Source of the DNA: a virus
Strand: one strand, 5' to 3'
DNA: 30,757 bases
Virus record (IMG/VR): IMGVR_UViG_3300027861_000138
Location: 1-30,757 of that record
The notes below the pieces were generated by a model that worked only from the letters and a program-made list of their open reading frames with translations, was not told the origin of the DNA and ran no database searches. The translations under genes and the position numbers were made by a program. This document shows, in pieces, positions 21,637 through 28,408 of this stretch; the stretch's first letter is position 1; the number at the start of each line of letters is the position of its first letter.

Positions 21637-22572
21637 ATGGCAGAGGGAACTTTACAAAAGTTGACAACGGCGGGGATCCGGCGCGGGTTGCAGGAGCAGA
21701 TCGACGCGGCTCCCCAAATCTGGCAGGAGCACTGCCAAGAAGAGGAGGCGACGACGAAGGTAACGCCGTTCGCGTGGGCGGGTGCGATGCCGCAACCGCG
21801 AGAGATGGTCGACGGGCGGCGCATCAAGGGCATAAGGGCGTTTTCGTACGACATCACGAACAAGACGTACGAGCTGAGCGTGCTGTTTCCCCGCGAATGG
21901 TTCGAGGACGATCAGACGGGGGCCATTAAGATGCGCATCGCAGAGATGGCCACCGCCTGGGCGGCGTATAAGCCGTACCTGTTCACACAGATGCTGGAGA
22001 ACGGGGGGAGCGCGGGGTACATCGCGTATGACGGGAACACGTTCTTCCACGACACCCGCACGGAGGGTGCCAGCGGGGCGATCGACAACAACCTGACCAG
22101 CGTGGCGGCGGCGGATAATGCCATCCCCACGGCAACGGAGTTCCTGGCTCAGATGGCAATTATCAAGGCCAAGATGGCACGGTTCCTGGACGACCAGGGG
22201 CGGCCGGGGAACCGGGGGGCGATGGGCAAAATCCGTGTACTGATTCCGCCGGAAGCGGAAAAGGACATTCGGGAGGCGCTCAACTCGACGCTGATCGGGA
22301 ATACGGACAACGTGTTCGGCCGGGGACTGGCGGAGATGGAAATCAACGAGTTCTTCACGCACAGCGCGACGACGTGCACGATTTTCGTGCATGCGGTGGG
22401 CAGTCCACAGAAGGGGATCATCCATCAGCAGCGGACGCCGCTGGAAATCGTGACGTACGATCAGCCGGAATGGATGGACCGCAACGACGGCCTGCTGGTG
22501 ACGCTGCGCGAGCGGTTCGTATTCGCGTACGGGCAGTTCCGGCGGATGGTCAAGCACGTGTTCACGACGTAA
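21637..22572 (+). CDS. Major capsid protein, Mu gpT-like
   Basis: A 311-residue protein, the usual length for Mu gpT. Recognisable features are AWAGAMPQPREMVDGRRI, then YDITNKTYELSVLFPREWFE with DDQTG, a YDGNTFFHD segment, and IRVLIPPEAE. It should form the HK97-fold head lattice. AAGGAG precedes ATG 21637 at good spacing; the TTG three bases upstream is not needed. It is the last of the head-shell genes in the Mu order. Confidence 0.85.
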   Translation: MAEGTLQKLTTAGIRRGLQEQIDAAPQIWQEHCQEEEATTKVTPFAWAGAMPQPREMVDGRRIKGIRAFSYDITNKTYELSVLFPREWFEDDQTGAIKMRIAEMATAWAAYKPYLFTQMLENGGSAGYIAYDGNTFFHDTRTEGASGAIDNNLTSVAAADNAIPTATEFLAQMAIIKAKMARFLDDQGRPGNRGAMGKIRVLIPPEAEKDIREALNSTLIGNTDNVFGRGLAEMEINEFFTHSATTCTIFVHAVGSPQKGIIHQQRTPLEIVTYDQPEWMDRNDGLLVTLRERFVFAYGQFRRMVKHVFTT

Positions 22573-22597
22573 TCGTCGTCGGTTGTGGTGATAGTCT

Positions 22598-22614
22598 GGC
22601 GGGCGAAGCCCGCC
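22598..22614 (+). repeat. GGCGGGC-GAA-GCCCGCC hairpin (REP-like)
   Basis: A perfect 7-bp stem with GAA loop followed by CTACGAAAGGA. The AAAGGA then serves the next gene as ribosome binding site. Elements with this stem followed by CTACG are, from memory, widespread intergenic repeats in planctomycetes, which would make this host-derived sequence inside a phage operon. It lacks a T-run and is unlikely to terminate transcription. Confidence 0.6.
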
Positions 22615-22631
22615 CTACGAAAGGATTTGTG

Positions 22632-22943
22632 ATGTCGAAAAACAACAACCGCTCGCGAGCCGACGCGGGCGGAATGGGTGAAAGCGGCCGGTACGCAAAC
22701 GTGGTTGCCAAGGTCAAGGCGACGTTCGCCGAGCTCGATCGGCCGTATGCCGGCGATGAGGTGACGCACGAGATCGCCAAACGATGGGCCAAAGAGCAAG
22801 GCCGAACGTTCGACGAGCCGGCGCCGGAAACCGCCGATGCGGTGCCGGTGACCACAACGGCGCCGACGGCGATTGGTATGCCCGAGGAGGTGAAGGATCC
22901 GGCGGCGGGCAAGTTCGCGCTGCCGGATGATCCGGAAGGATGA
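22632..22943 (+). CDS. Small hypothetical protein after the capsid gene
   Basis: A 103-residue protein starting MSKNNNRSRADAGG. Residues 20-55 form a short helical domain (VVAKVKATFAELDRP, HEIAKRWAKEQGRTF). The remainder is Pro/Ala/Thr-rich and ends PDDPEG. A gene of this size after the major capsid gene often encodes a head-tail adaptor or capsid accessory protein, but there is no recognisable match. AAAGGA lies six bases before ATG 22632; the longer open frame upstream overlaps the capsid gene and is a shadow. The 3' end merges into GATGATCCGGAAG repeats. Confidence 0.6.
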   Translation: MSKNNNRSRADAGGMGESGRYANVVAKVKATFAELDRPYAGDEVTHEIAKRWAKEQGRTFDEPAPETADAVPVTTTAPTAIGMPEEVKDPAAGKFALPDDPEG

Positions 22944-22960
22944 TCCGGAAGGATCACCGG

Positions 22961-23008
22961 AAGGATGAAGGATGAAGGATGAAGGCTGAATGGATGAAGG
23001 CTGAATGG
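22961..23008 (+). repeat. AAGGATG heptads followed by 15-bp coding repeats
   Basis: Three AAGGATG heptads (22961-22981), the last providing the start codon at 22979. They are followed by ATGAAGGCTGAATGG twice and a degenerate third copy (GTGAAGCATGCATGG), so the protein starts MKAEW-MKAEW-VKHAW. The upstream stretch also holds two GATGATCCGGAAG copies. Confidence 0.8.
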
Positions 23009-23476
23009 GTGAAGCATGCATGGCTGCCCGTGTTCCTTGTCGTCGCCATAGCCGGATCGCTCTGGGAGGCGCAGGCGGGTGAGCGGCGAGCAACCGTGCG
23101 GGACGATGCGGAGGCGACGCTGGAAGTGTCGATCGGTGTCACGTGTACGTGCGAACGCGCCGCCCGGCGGGACGACTACCCGTTCGATCTGCGCATCGTG
23201 CGCTGCCTCTACGGGCCGGTGGCGGGGTGTCTGGAATGGCAATACGACCTCGCAACGGGCTGGCGGACCAAGCCGCAGCCGAGACGCGGCGATACGACCG
23301 AGTGGTACGAGTACGCGACGGACGAGGGAGTGCGGAGGGGGTGGGGGTGCGGAATCGACCCGGCGTGCACGTGGTTCGATTTCGACGACGACGGCGACGT
23401 GGACCTGGCCGACCTGGCCCGTTGGCAAAACGGCAGAAAACCGGGTGCGAGGTTGAACGTGCTGAACGATGGGTAA
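22979..23476 (+). CDS. Predicted secreted protein with calcium-loop (dockerin-like) motif
   Basis: A 165-residue protein. After the MKAEW repeats, residues 14-33 (AWLPVFLVVAIAGSLWEAQA) form a signal peptide. The mature part is Cys/Trp-rich (CTCER, CGIDPACTW) and ends with DFDDDGDVDLADLARWQNGR, a dockerin or EF-hand-like calcium loop that is common at the C-termini of secreted planctomycete proteins. It does not resemble a virion protein, yet it lies between capsid and neck genes and overlaps the gp36-like gene by 8 nt. It may be a host gene captured as a moron. Start alternatives are ATG 22994 and GTG 23009. Confidence 0.65.
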   Translation: MKAEWMKAEWVKHAWLPVFLVVAIAGSLWEAQAGERRATVRDDAEATLEVSIGVTCTCERAARRDDYPFDLRIVRCLYGPVAGCLEWQYDLATGWRTKPQPRRGDTTEWYEYATDEGVRRGWGCGIDPACTWFDFDDDGDVDLADLARWQNGRKPGARLNVLNDG

Positions 23477-23888
23477 CTACGCTTCGACAGATGAACTGAT
23501 CGCACGGGTCGGGACGCAGAAGGCGGCGGAGCTTACGTCCGATTCGGGATCAGGGCCGGATGCGACCAAGCTTACGGCGGTGATCGCAGCAGCGGAAGGC
23601 GACGTCGATCAGTACCTCTCGCGGCGGCGGGCTACGCCGGTGGAAGTGACGGGTGGCACGACCAAGGCCGCCTGGCTCAAGGCGCTGACGCTCGATCTGG
23701 CAGTGGTGCGACTGTGGCTGCTGCGCGATACGGTGCCGCCAAATATAGAAGAGCAGCGCAAGCTGGCGATCGAGGCGCTGGCGAAGTACGCCGAGGCAAA
23801 GACGAACATGCCGGGTGAGCCGACTGGCAGCCCGGAGTTCGGCTACGAAGAACGCGTGACGGGACGCGATAAACGGGAAGGGCTGTAA
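23469..23888 (+). CDS. Neck/head-tail connector protein, Mu gp36-like (DUF1320)
   Basis: A 139-residue protein. The N-terminal pattern YASTDELIARVG, followed by AVIAAAEGDVDQYLSRR and a helical C-terminal region (ALTLDLAVVRLWLL), matches DUF1320/Mu gp36. Proteins of this family sit at the head-tail interface. It starts inside the end of the secreted-protein gene and is followed 3 nt later by the gpG-like gene, as in Mu. Confidence 0.8.
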   Translation: MGNYASTDELIARVGTQKAAELTSDSGSGPDATKLTAVIAAAEGDVDQYLSRRRATPVEVTGGTTKAAWLKALTLDLAVVRLWLLRDTVPPNIEEQRKLAIEALAKYAEAKTNMPGEPTGSPEFGYEERVTGRDKREGL

Positions 23889-23891
23889 TGG

Positions 23892-24527
23892 ATGGCCGTG
23901 ACGGTGACTGTAACAATCGATCCACCCGAGCTGGTGAGCCATCTGGCCGCCAAGCATCGCAATCCACGCGCCCTCATGAAAGTGATCGGCGTACTGGGCA
24001 TGACGACGATGTCGCGCCGACTGCAAGCTTCGTACGAGAGCGGCGACAACGCATATCGAACCGGCCGGCTGAACGCCAGCTTCGCAGTTGGTCATCCGGA
24101 CGGGCATTACAGCCTGGAACGAATGGCCGTCGAAGTGGGTTCGAACGTGCCCTACGCGGCCCAAATGAACGAAGGGGGAACGATCCGCCCCAAGCCGCCC
24201 AACAAAGCGTTGGCTATTCCGCTGCCTCCGTCGCTCAAACGGCGGGCGGCGGGCGGGGCGGGCTGGCCGCGAGATCTGGACCCGGCACGGGAACACCTGA
24301 CGTTCGTGCCCATCCTGCGGGGAACGGTCCTGGGACTTTTGGTCGATCCGAAAAACGAGTTCGGGTTCGGCAAAGATGCGGCGCTCTACCTGCTGATGCG
24401 CAGTGTCACGCACAAGCCCAAACACTTCGCCAAGTGGGACGCGAAAGCACTGGACGAGGCGGCGGAACTGTACGGGGAGTGGATACTAAGAGCAGGATGG
24501 GCGACGGAGGATGAGGCGGAAGGATGA
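23892..24527 (+). CDS. Virion morphogenesis/tail completion protein, Mu gpG-like
   Basis: A 211-residue protein with the family pattern: YRTGRLNASF, then VEVGSNVPYAAQMNEGGTI followed by RPKPPNKALAIPL. Mu gpG and its relatives finish the neck so that tails can join heads. It is longer than many relatives owing to an insert around residues 120-170. The ATG at 23892 is used; the overlapping ATG at 23888 is in another frame. Confidence 0.75.
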   Translation: MAVTVTVTIDPPELVSHLAAKHRNPRALMKVIGVLGMTTMSRRLQASYESGDNAYRTGRLNASFAVGHPDGHYSLERMAVEVGSNVPYAAQMNEGGTIRPKPPNKALAIPLPPSLKRRAAGGAGWPRDLDPAREHLTFVPILRGTVLGLLVDPKNEFGFGKDAALYLLMRSVTHKPKHFAKWDAKALDEAAELYGEWILRAGWATEDEAEG

Positions 24528-24530
24528 GTG

Positions 24531-25034
24531 ATGGCTTACGACGGATCATTAGCGAGTAACGCGGAGGCCTGGCTGGTCAGTACGATCGGGGCGCTGAGCG
24601 AGATCCCGGCGGCCAACGTGGTGCCGTTCGAGGGGATCCACTCGTTTACGGGCGGCATGCAGATCATCGATCAACTGCGCGGCGAACGCACGCCGTGGGT
24701 GGCCGTCATGCTGCAAGGGTTCGATCCGCGTTTGACGACAGAGGGAGATCAGGACTACGCCCTGGTCTTTGTGCTGTGGCTGGCAGTACAAAACGCGCGG
24801 GACGCGGGGGGGGCACGGGTAGGTGAGACGGGAACGCCGGTGACGCCGGGAACGAACCTGCTGACCGAGCTGATCGTCAACGCGCTGGATAACGCATCGA
24901 TCCTGCCCGCAAGCTCGAGCGTGCTGGCAGCGGACCACGTGCAAGTGCAGCCCGGGACGACGCTGTCGTTCAAAAAGGGCGTGTCGATCGTCGAGATCAA
25001 GGTCAACATTTTGGCGAGTAAGAAAGCCTCGTGA
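24531..25034 (+). CDS. Tail terminator/connector protein, Mu gp37-like (DUF1834 type)
   Basis: A 167-residue protein in the position of Mu gp37. Its layout (N-terminal helix, VVPFEGIHSFTG, central strands such as PWVAVMLQGF and DYALVFVLWLAV) fits the small tail-terminator fold. AAGGA lies six bases upstream of ATG 24531 and a GTG at 24528 is directly in front. In Mu the next genes are gp38 and the sheath gpL; here a tube-like gene follows. The family call is from position and pattern. Confidence 0.65.
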   Translation: MAYDGSLASNAEAWLVSTIGALSEIPAANVVPFEGIHSFTGGMQIIDQLRGERTPWVAVMLQGFDPRLTTEGDQDYALVFVLWLAVQNARDAGGARVGETGTPVTPGTNLLTELIVNALDNASILPASSSVLAADHVQVQPGTTLSFKKGVSIVEIKVNILASKKAS

Positions 25035-25044
25035 GGGATAGGCA

Positions 25045-25953
25045 ATGGCAAACGAACGGATTTTCCAGGTACGGGCGCTGACTACGAACACGGTGGGCGT
25101 GGGGGGTGTGCAAACACTGGGGTTCGACGCCCAACCGGAGGAGGTACTGAGCTCGCCGGACGGGGGGATCGGCGTCGAAGACCTGGACGTGGCACTCCTT
25201 CGGGTGATGGCGACGTTGAGCTGTACGGACGTGGGCCAGGTGAACGCGATACTGGCGTCGACGCCGGGTGATACGGTGTTTAGCGCCCAACAGAGCGGCC
25301 AACCGGCGAAGTGGAGCACGTATACCGTGCCGGGGATCGTGTGGACGGGGTTTAACATGAGCCTGCCACGTAACCCGGTGGCGGATGCGGTGCTGAACCT
25401 CAGCGGGCAAGTGCGATTCGCGGACGGGACCAAGGACCTGGACGACATCTTTGTGCTCGACGACACGATCGAGGTCGAGCCCACGGCGATTGACCCGACG
25501 CGCTACTTCAAGCCGCATACCGCGTCGTTCGATCCGGACGGCGACGACCCGGCGATCGCGCCGGTGCACGTGGAATCGATCAGCCTGGGGATGGCGGCCA
25601 CGGTACTGAGCGCGGGGAGCGATAACGACATCGGGGCGACGGCGGTCGACCTGGCGGGCTGGGGCCCGCTCGAAGTGAGCATGACGCTGCAGGACGCGCA
25701 GGAGGTGGCGAGTGATAAGGACATCGCCACGTCACTGGTGCAAGCCGTGCGGGGGGTGCTGACGGTGACGCTGAAGGGGCGCGGCGGGGTGGACGACGGC
25801 GTACTGACGATCAACGGCCTGAAATTCACGGGGATTGCACCGGCACACGGAGCGGGGCACTCGGGGTACACGGTGCGAGGGAAGGCCACGTGGAGGAACG
25901 GGGAGACAAAGTACAAGCTGAACGCGGTGACGAAACTGTTCGAGATTGCGTGA
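25045..25953 (+). CDS. Major tail tube protein candidate
   Basis: A 302-residue, beta-rich, acidic protein with no close family in memory. It begins MANERIFQVRALTTNTVGVG and contains many alternating strands, with YTVRGKATWRNGETKYKLNA at the C-terminus. Position after the terminator-like gene and before the tape-measure candidate is that of the major tail or tube protein in siphophages. The N-terminal half and the region around residues 150-290 might be two similar beta domains. The role is inferred by synteny. Confidence 0.5.
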   Translation: MANERIFQVRALTTNTVGVGGVQTLGFDAQPEEVLSSPDGGIGVEDLDVALLRVMATLSCTDVGQVNAILASTPGDTVFSAQQSGQPAKWSTYTVPGIVWTGFNMSLPRNPVADAVLNLSGQVRFADGTKDLDDIFVLDDTIEVEPTAIDPTRYFKPHTASFDPDGDDPAIAPVHVESISLGMAATVLSAGSDNDIGATAVDLAGWGPLEVSMTLQDAQEVASDKDIATSLVQAVRGVLTVTLKGRGGVDDGVLTINGLKFTGIAPAHGAGHSGYTVRGKATWRNGETKYKLNAVTKLFEIA

Positions 25954-25959
25954 TCGAAA

Positions 25960-27285
25960 ATGCCTGATCAAGAACTGCGAATGGAGGCCAAGTTCAAGGG
26001 CGGTGAGGAGGTCGCCGGGGAACTGAAAAAGGTCGACGAGGCTCAAAAGCAAGTGGGCAAGGGAACGACCGCGCAGACCAAAGCGGTTAAACAGGGCACC
26101 GAAGCGCAACAAAAACTCAACGCCACGGAGGGCGACTACACGATGCTGCTGGGGCGGGTGCACCCGCTGCTGGGAGTAGTGGTCGAGGCGAGCGTCAAAG
26201 CAGCGAAAATCGCAGGTGACCTGGCCACACGACAGATCGTGCTGCGCGGGGCGATGACGAAAGTCACGGGAGCGGTGCGAGCGAACGCCAAGGCACTGCT
26301 GCTGGTGGGAGCGGGCGGGGCGGTTATCGCGGGGATCATGGGGATCATCGCAACGTATAACCGGCTCAAGGAATCGATCAAACGATCCACCGAAGCGCTG
26401 GCGGCGTCGGGTGAGGCGCACCGGGCGGCGGTTAAACGATACGACGAAATGGCGGCGGCGATTCGCGAGGTGGCGGATCAGCGGGAACGGCTCACCAAAA
26501 TGGACATCGCAGAAAGCGAAGCCATCCAACGGCAGGCACAACGCGATGAGGAACTGATGGGGGTGCCGGCGGCGGTCTCAGCCCGGGTGCGAGCGAAACT
26601 GCAGGGGATCGGAGCAAGCGAAGAACAGACACGACAGGCAGTCCTGCTGGCAACAGTGGGTGAGGAGATCGAGTTCGATCCGGGTGCACCGGCGTGGTCG
26701 CGCCTGGCGACACTGGAGAGTTTCGTGGAACAGCCGGGAGCGCCGGGCCAGGTCGCCAAGGCGGAGGGTCGGCAGAGAGATGTAGTGAGGGCCCGGCATC
26801 GGGATGTGATTGAGGACCTACAGGTGAAGGGCGGAACGGAGGATGTGCGAGAGCAACTGAAGGCGTTCGGAATTGCAGAGGAGCACCTGGACAAGGTCCT
26901 GGAGGCGTATCGGATTTCGGGGGCGACGGCGGGCGGATTGGAAGGGGAAGGCGTTGGACGGAATCTACGGGGTGACGTGATTGTCCGGAATCAAATTGGA
27001 GTAGGTGGTGAAGGACTGTTCGCGGGAACGCCCCTCGGGGCGGGGGCAGAAGCAATAGGGCTTGGTGGTGTGCGGTTAAGCGAAGACCTGGTGATGGAGA
27101 TGCTTCGCTTCCTGAAAGAGCTGAACGAAGGGCGTCGGCAGGCGTTGGAAAACCTACAACCAACCGGCGGCACAGTCATCCAAGCGGCGGAGGTCCACGT
27201 GCATCCGACGAGCGCGTCGGTCCAGCAGCAAGCAATCACGAACGGGCAGACGTGGGCGGACAGAACGGGCGTCGAGGGAAGGTGA
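25960..27285 (+). CDS. Tail tape-measure protein candidate, short
   Basis: A 441-residue protein. Residues 1-60 are a charged coiled coil (ELKKVDEAQKQVGKGTTAQT). Hydrophobic segments follow near residues 63-90 and 112-130 (LLLVGAGGAVIAGIMGIIAT), then long helices (RAAVKRYDEMAAAIREVADQ). This sequence of coiled coil and hydrophobic helices is typical of tape measures, which set tail length. At 441 residues the tail would be short compared with phages whose tape measures exceed 700 residues. The weak ribosome site before ATG 25960 and close spacing to the previous gene suggest coupling. Confidence 0.6.
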   Translation: MPDQELRMEAKFKGGEEVAGELKKVDEAQKQVGKGTTAQTKAVKQGTEAQQKLNATEGDYTMLLGRVHPLLGVVVEASVKAAKIAGDLATRQIVLRGAMTKVTGAVRANAKALLLVGAGGAVIAGIMGIIATYNRLKESIKRSTEALAASGEAHRAAVKRYDEMAAAIREVADQRERLTKMDIAESEAIQRQAQRDEELMGVPAAVSARVRAKLQGIGASEEQTRQAVLLATVGEEIEFDPGAPAWSRLATLESFVEQPGAPGQVAKAEGRQRDVVRARHRDVIEDLQVKGGTEDVREQLKAFGIAEEHLDKVLEAYRISGATAGGLEGEGVGRNLRGDVIVRNQIGVGGEGLFAGTPLGAGAEAIGLGGVRLSEDLVMEMLRFLKELNEGRRQALENLQPTGGTVIQAAEVHVHPTSASVQQQAITNGQTWADRTGVEGR

Positions 27286-27293
27286 CGCCGGAA

Positions 27294-27382
27294 GGATGGA
27301 GGATGGAGGATGAAGGATGGAGGATGGAGGATGAAGGATGAAGGATGAAGGATGAAGGATGAAGGATGAAGGATGAAGGATG
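27294..27382 (+). repeat. GGATGAA/GGATGGA heptamer array leading to a start codon
   Basis: Twelve perfect-length heptads (27294-27377), eight of them GGATGAA and four GGATGGA, followed by GGATGG which supplies the ATG at 27380. It fills nearly the whole gap between two tail genes. Each unit pairs an AGGA ribosome-binding core with an ATG seven bases later. Confidence 0.9.
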
Positions 27383-27877
27383 GCGAATAAGCCGCAATTC
27401 GGTGGTACGAACGGCGTAAGCGAGCTGGACGTCGGGCAGGAAGGGTCGACGCGGCGCTCCTCGAGTAAGGCGTGGGCTACGCTGAAGGTGGTAATGGGGC
27501 CGCCGCAGACGCGGGACGTAAAACATGCACTGCCACAACAGACGGCGACGTACGTCGAACGGATGGGCTGGGCCGGACAGGCGGTCACCTGGACGGGGTT
27601 CGTCAAGCTTAAAGATAAGGACGAACTGGCGGCGCTTATCAGCCACCTGAGCCAGTACCGGACGGGACAGACGATCAACGCGACGACGGGGGCGCGGAGT
27701 GCAGTGGACGTGGGCAAGATGGCACCTACGAAACTGGCCGACATACTGGGCGTGGTCCTGTCGGACAACGCGGTAATGACGAACGTCCGATTCGGCGAGC
27801 TGCGAAAGCTGACGAGTGGCAGCAGCCCGTACACGATCGGGATGGATATGACGATTGCGTTTGGGATCTTGAAGTGA
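27380..27877 (+). CDS. Hypothetical tail protein
   Basis: A 165-residue protein starting MANKPQFGGTNGVSELDVGQ. The middle (TYVERMGWAGQAVTWTGFVK, then LAALISHLSQYRTGQTINAT) resembles in general style the small beta-rich distal tail proteins of phages, but I cannot name a family. Its start codon is the last ATG of the heptamer array, with GAAGGA six bases upstream. It lies after the tape-measure candidate, where distal tail or baseplate genes are expected. Confidence 0.55.
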   Translation: MANKPQFGGTNGVSELDVGQEGSTRRSSSKAWATLKVVMGPPQTRDVKHALPQQTATYVERMGWAGQAVTWTGFVKLKDKDELAALISHLSQYRTGQTINATTGARSAVDVGKMAPTKLADILGVVLSDNAVMTNVRFGELRKLTSGSSPYTIGMDMTIAFGILK

Positions 27878-27892
27878 ACAAAGGAGCATGAC

Positions 27893-28084
27893 ATGACGGT
27901 AGATTTTGCATTCAGTGTGGGTGAGAACGTGGAGATACTCGGCTCGGGACTTCCGGGCGTTGTCAAGGCACTGTACATCGACGAGGGCGATGTCCAAGAA
28001 ATCAACGTGCGGTATTTCGACAGGAACGGTGCTTGTTTCGAGGAGTATTTTCGAGTGACGGAGCTAGCGCACGTCGCGGGGTGA
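27893..28084 (+). CDS. Small beta-rich hypothetical protein
   Basis: A 63-residue acidic protein with strands resembling an SH3-like barrel (FSVGENVEILGSGLPGVVKA, INVRYFDRNGACFEEYFRV). AAAGGAG lies eight bases before ATG 27893. It is part of the tail cluster; a role as accessory tail or host-takeover protein cannot be told apart. Its codon use resembles its neighbours. Confidence 0.55.
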   Translation: MTVDFAFSVGENVEILGSGLPGVVKALYIDEGDVQEINVRYFDRNGACFEEYFRVTELAHVAG

Positions 28085-28121
28085 GTGAAGGCGTTTCGGT
28101 TCACAAACAATGGAGACAGTA

Positions 28122-28250
28122 ATGGCGTTCAAAGCGTATCACAGACCGCACCTGGTCGGTTGGCTCGGGTGGTTCGAGGATCAGGACGGGAACACGGTCG
28201 GATTCTTGGCGCTCGATGGCAAGTTCGTGTTTCACGACATGACCCGGTGA
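28122..28250 (+). CDS. Small hypothetical protein (42 aa)
   Basis: A 42-residue peptide rich in aromatic residues (MAFKAYHRPHLVGWLGWFED, then GNTVGFLALDGKFVFHDMTR). GGAGA lies six bases before the ATG, and the gene sits 37 nt after the previous stop. The content is that of a small folded beta protein. No family is recognised. Confidence 0.5.
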   Translation: MAFKAYHRPHLVGWLGWFEDQDGNTVGFLALDGKFVFHDMTR

Positions 28251-28408
28251 CGGCACGAATGGCTGGGGCGTTCGTGAATGGCTAGCGGGATCCCCCCAAG
28301 AGCCGGGGGTAACGGATTGACGGGCAACCTGCGTGACAGCGCAGGCCGGGTAAGCAGCCCGCCAGTACGGCGCTTCGGTCAGTCGTAATTTGGAATTGGT
28401 GATTGGTC
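28251..28408 (+). other. Hairpin-rich segment, with a possible 36-aa frame
   Basis: Four stems are visible: CACGAA/TTCGTG (28254-28276), CCCCC/GGGGG (28293-28309), a perfect CCTGCG-TGACAG-CGCAGG hairpin (28328-28345), and TGACGGGC/GCCCGCCA (28318-28364, one mismatch) enclosing the third. Together they could form a branched RNA just before the large tail gene. One frame, 28278-28388, is open for 36 residues (MASGIPPRAGGNGLTG...) but has no ribosome site. The final 20 bases contain TTGGTGA and TTGGTCA heptads, of which GGTGA can act as the ribosome site of the next gene. Confidence 0.4.

Noticed and set aside
28318-28364. Known riboswitch, ribozyme or group II intron domain V
   Set aside because: The stems and loops do not contain the conserved core bases of any class I could recall.
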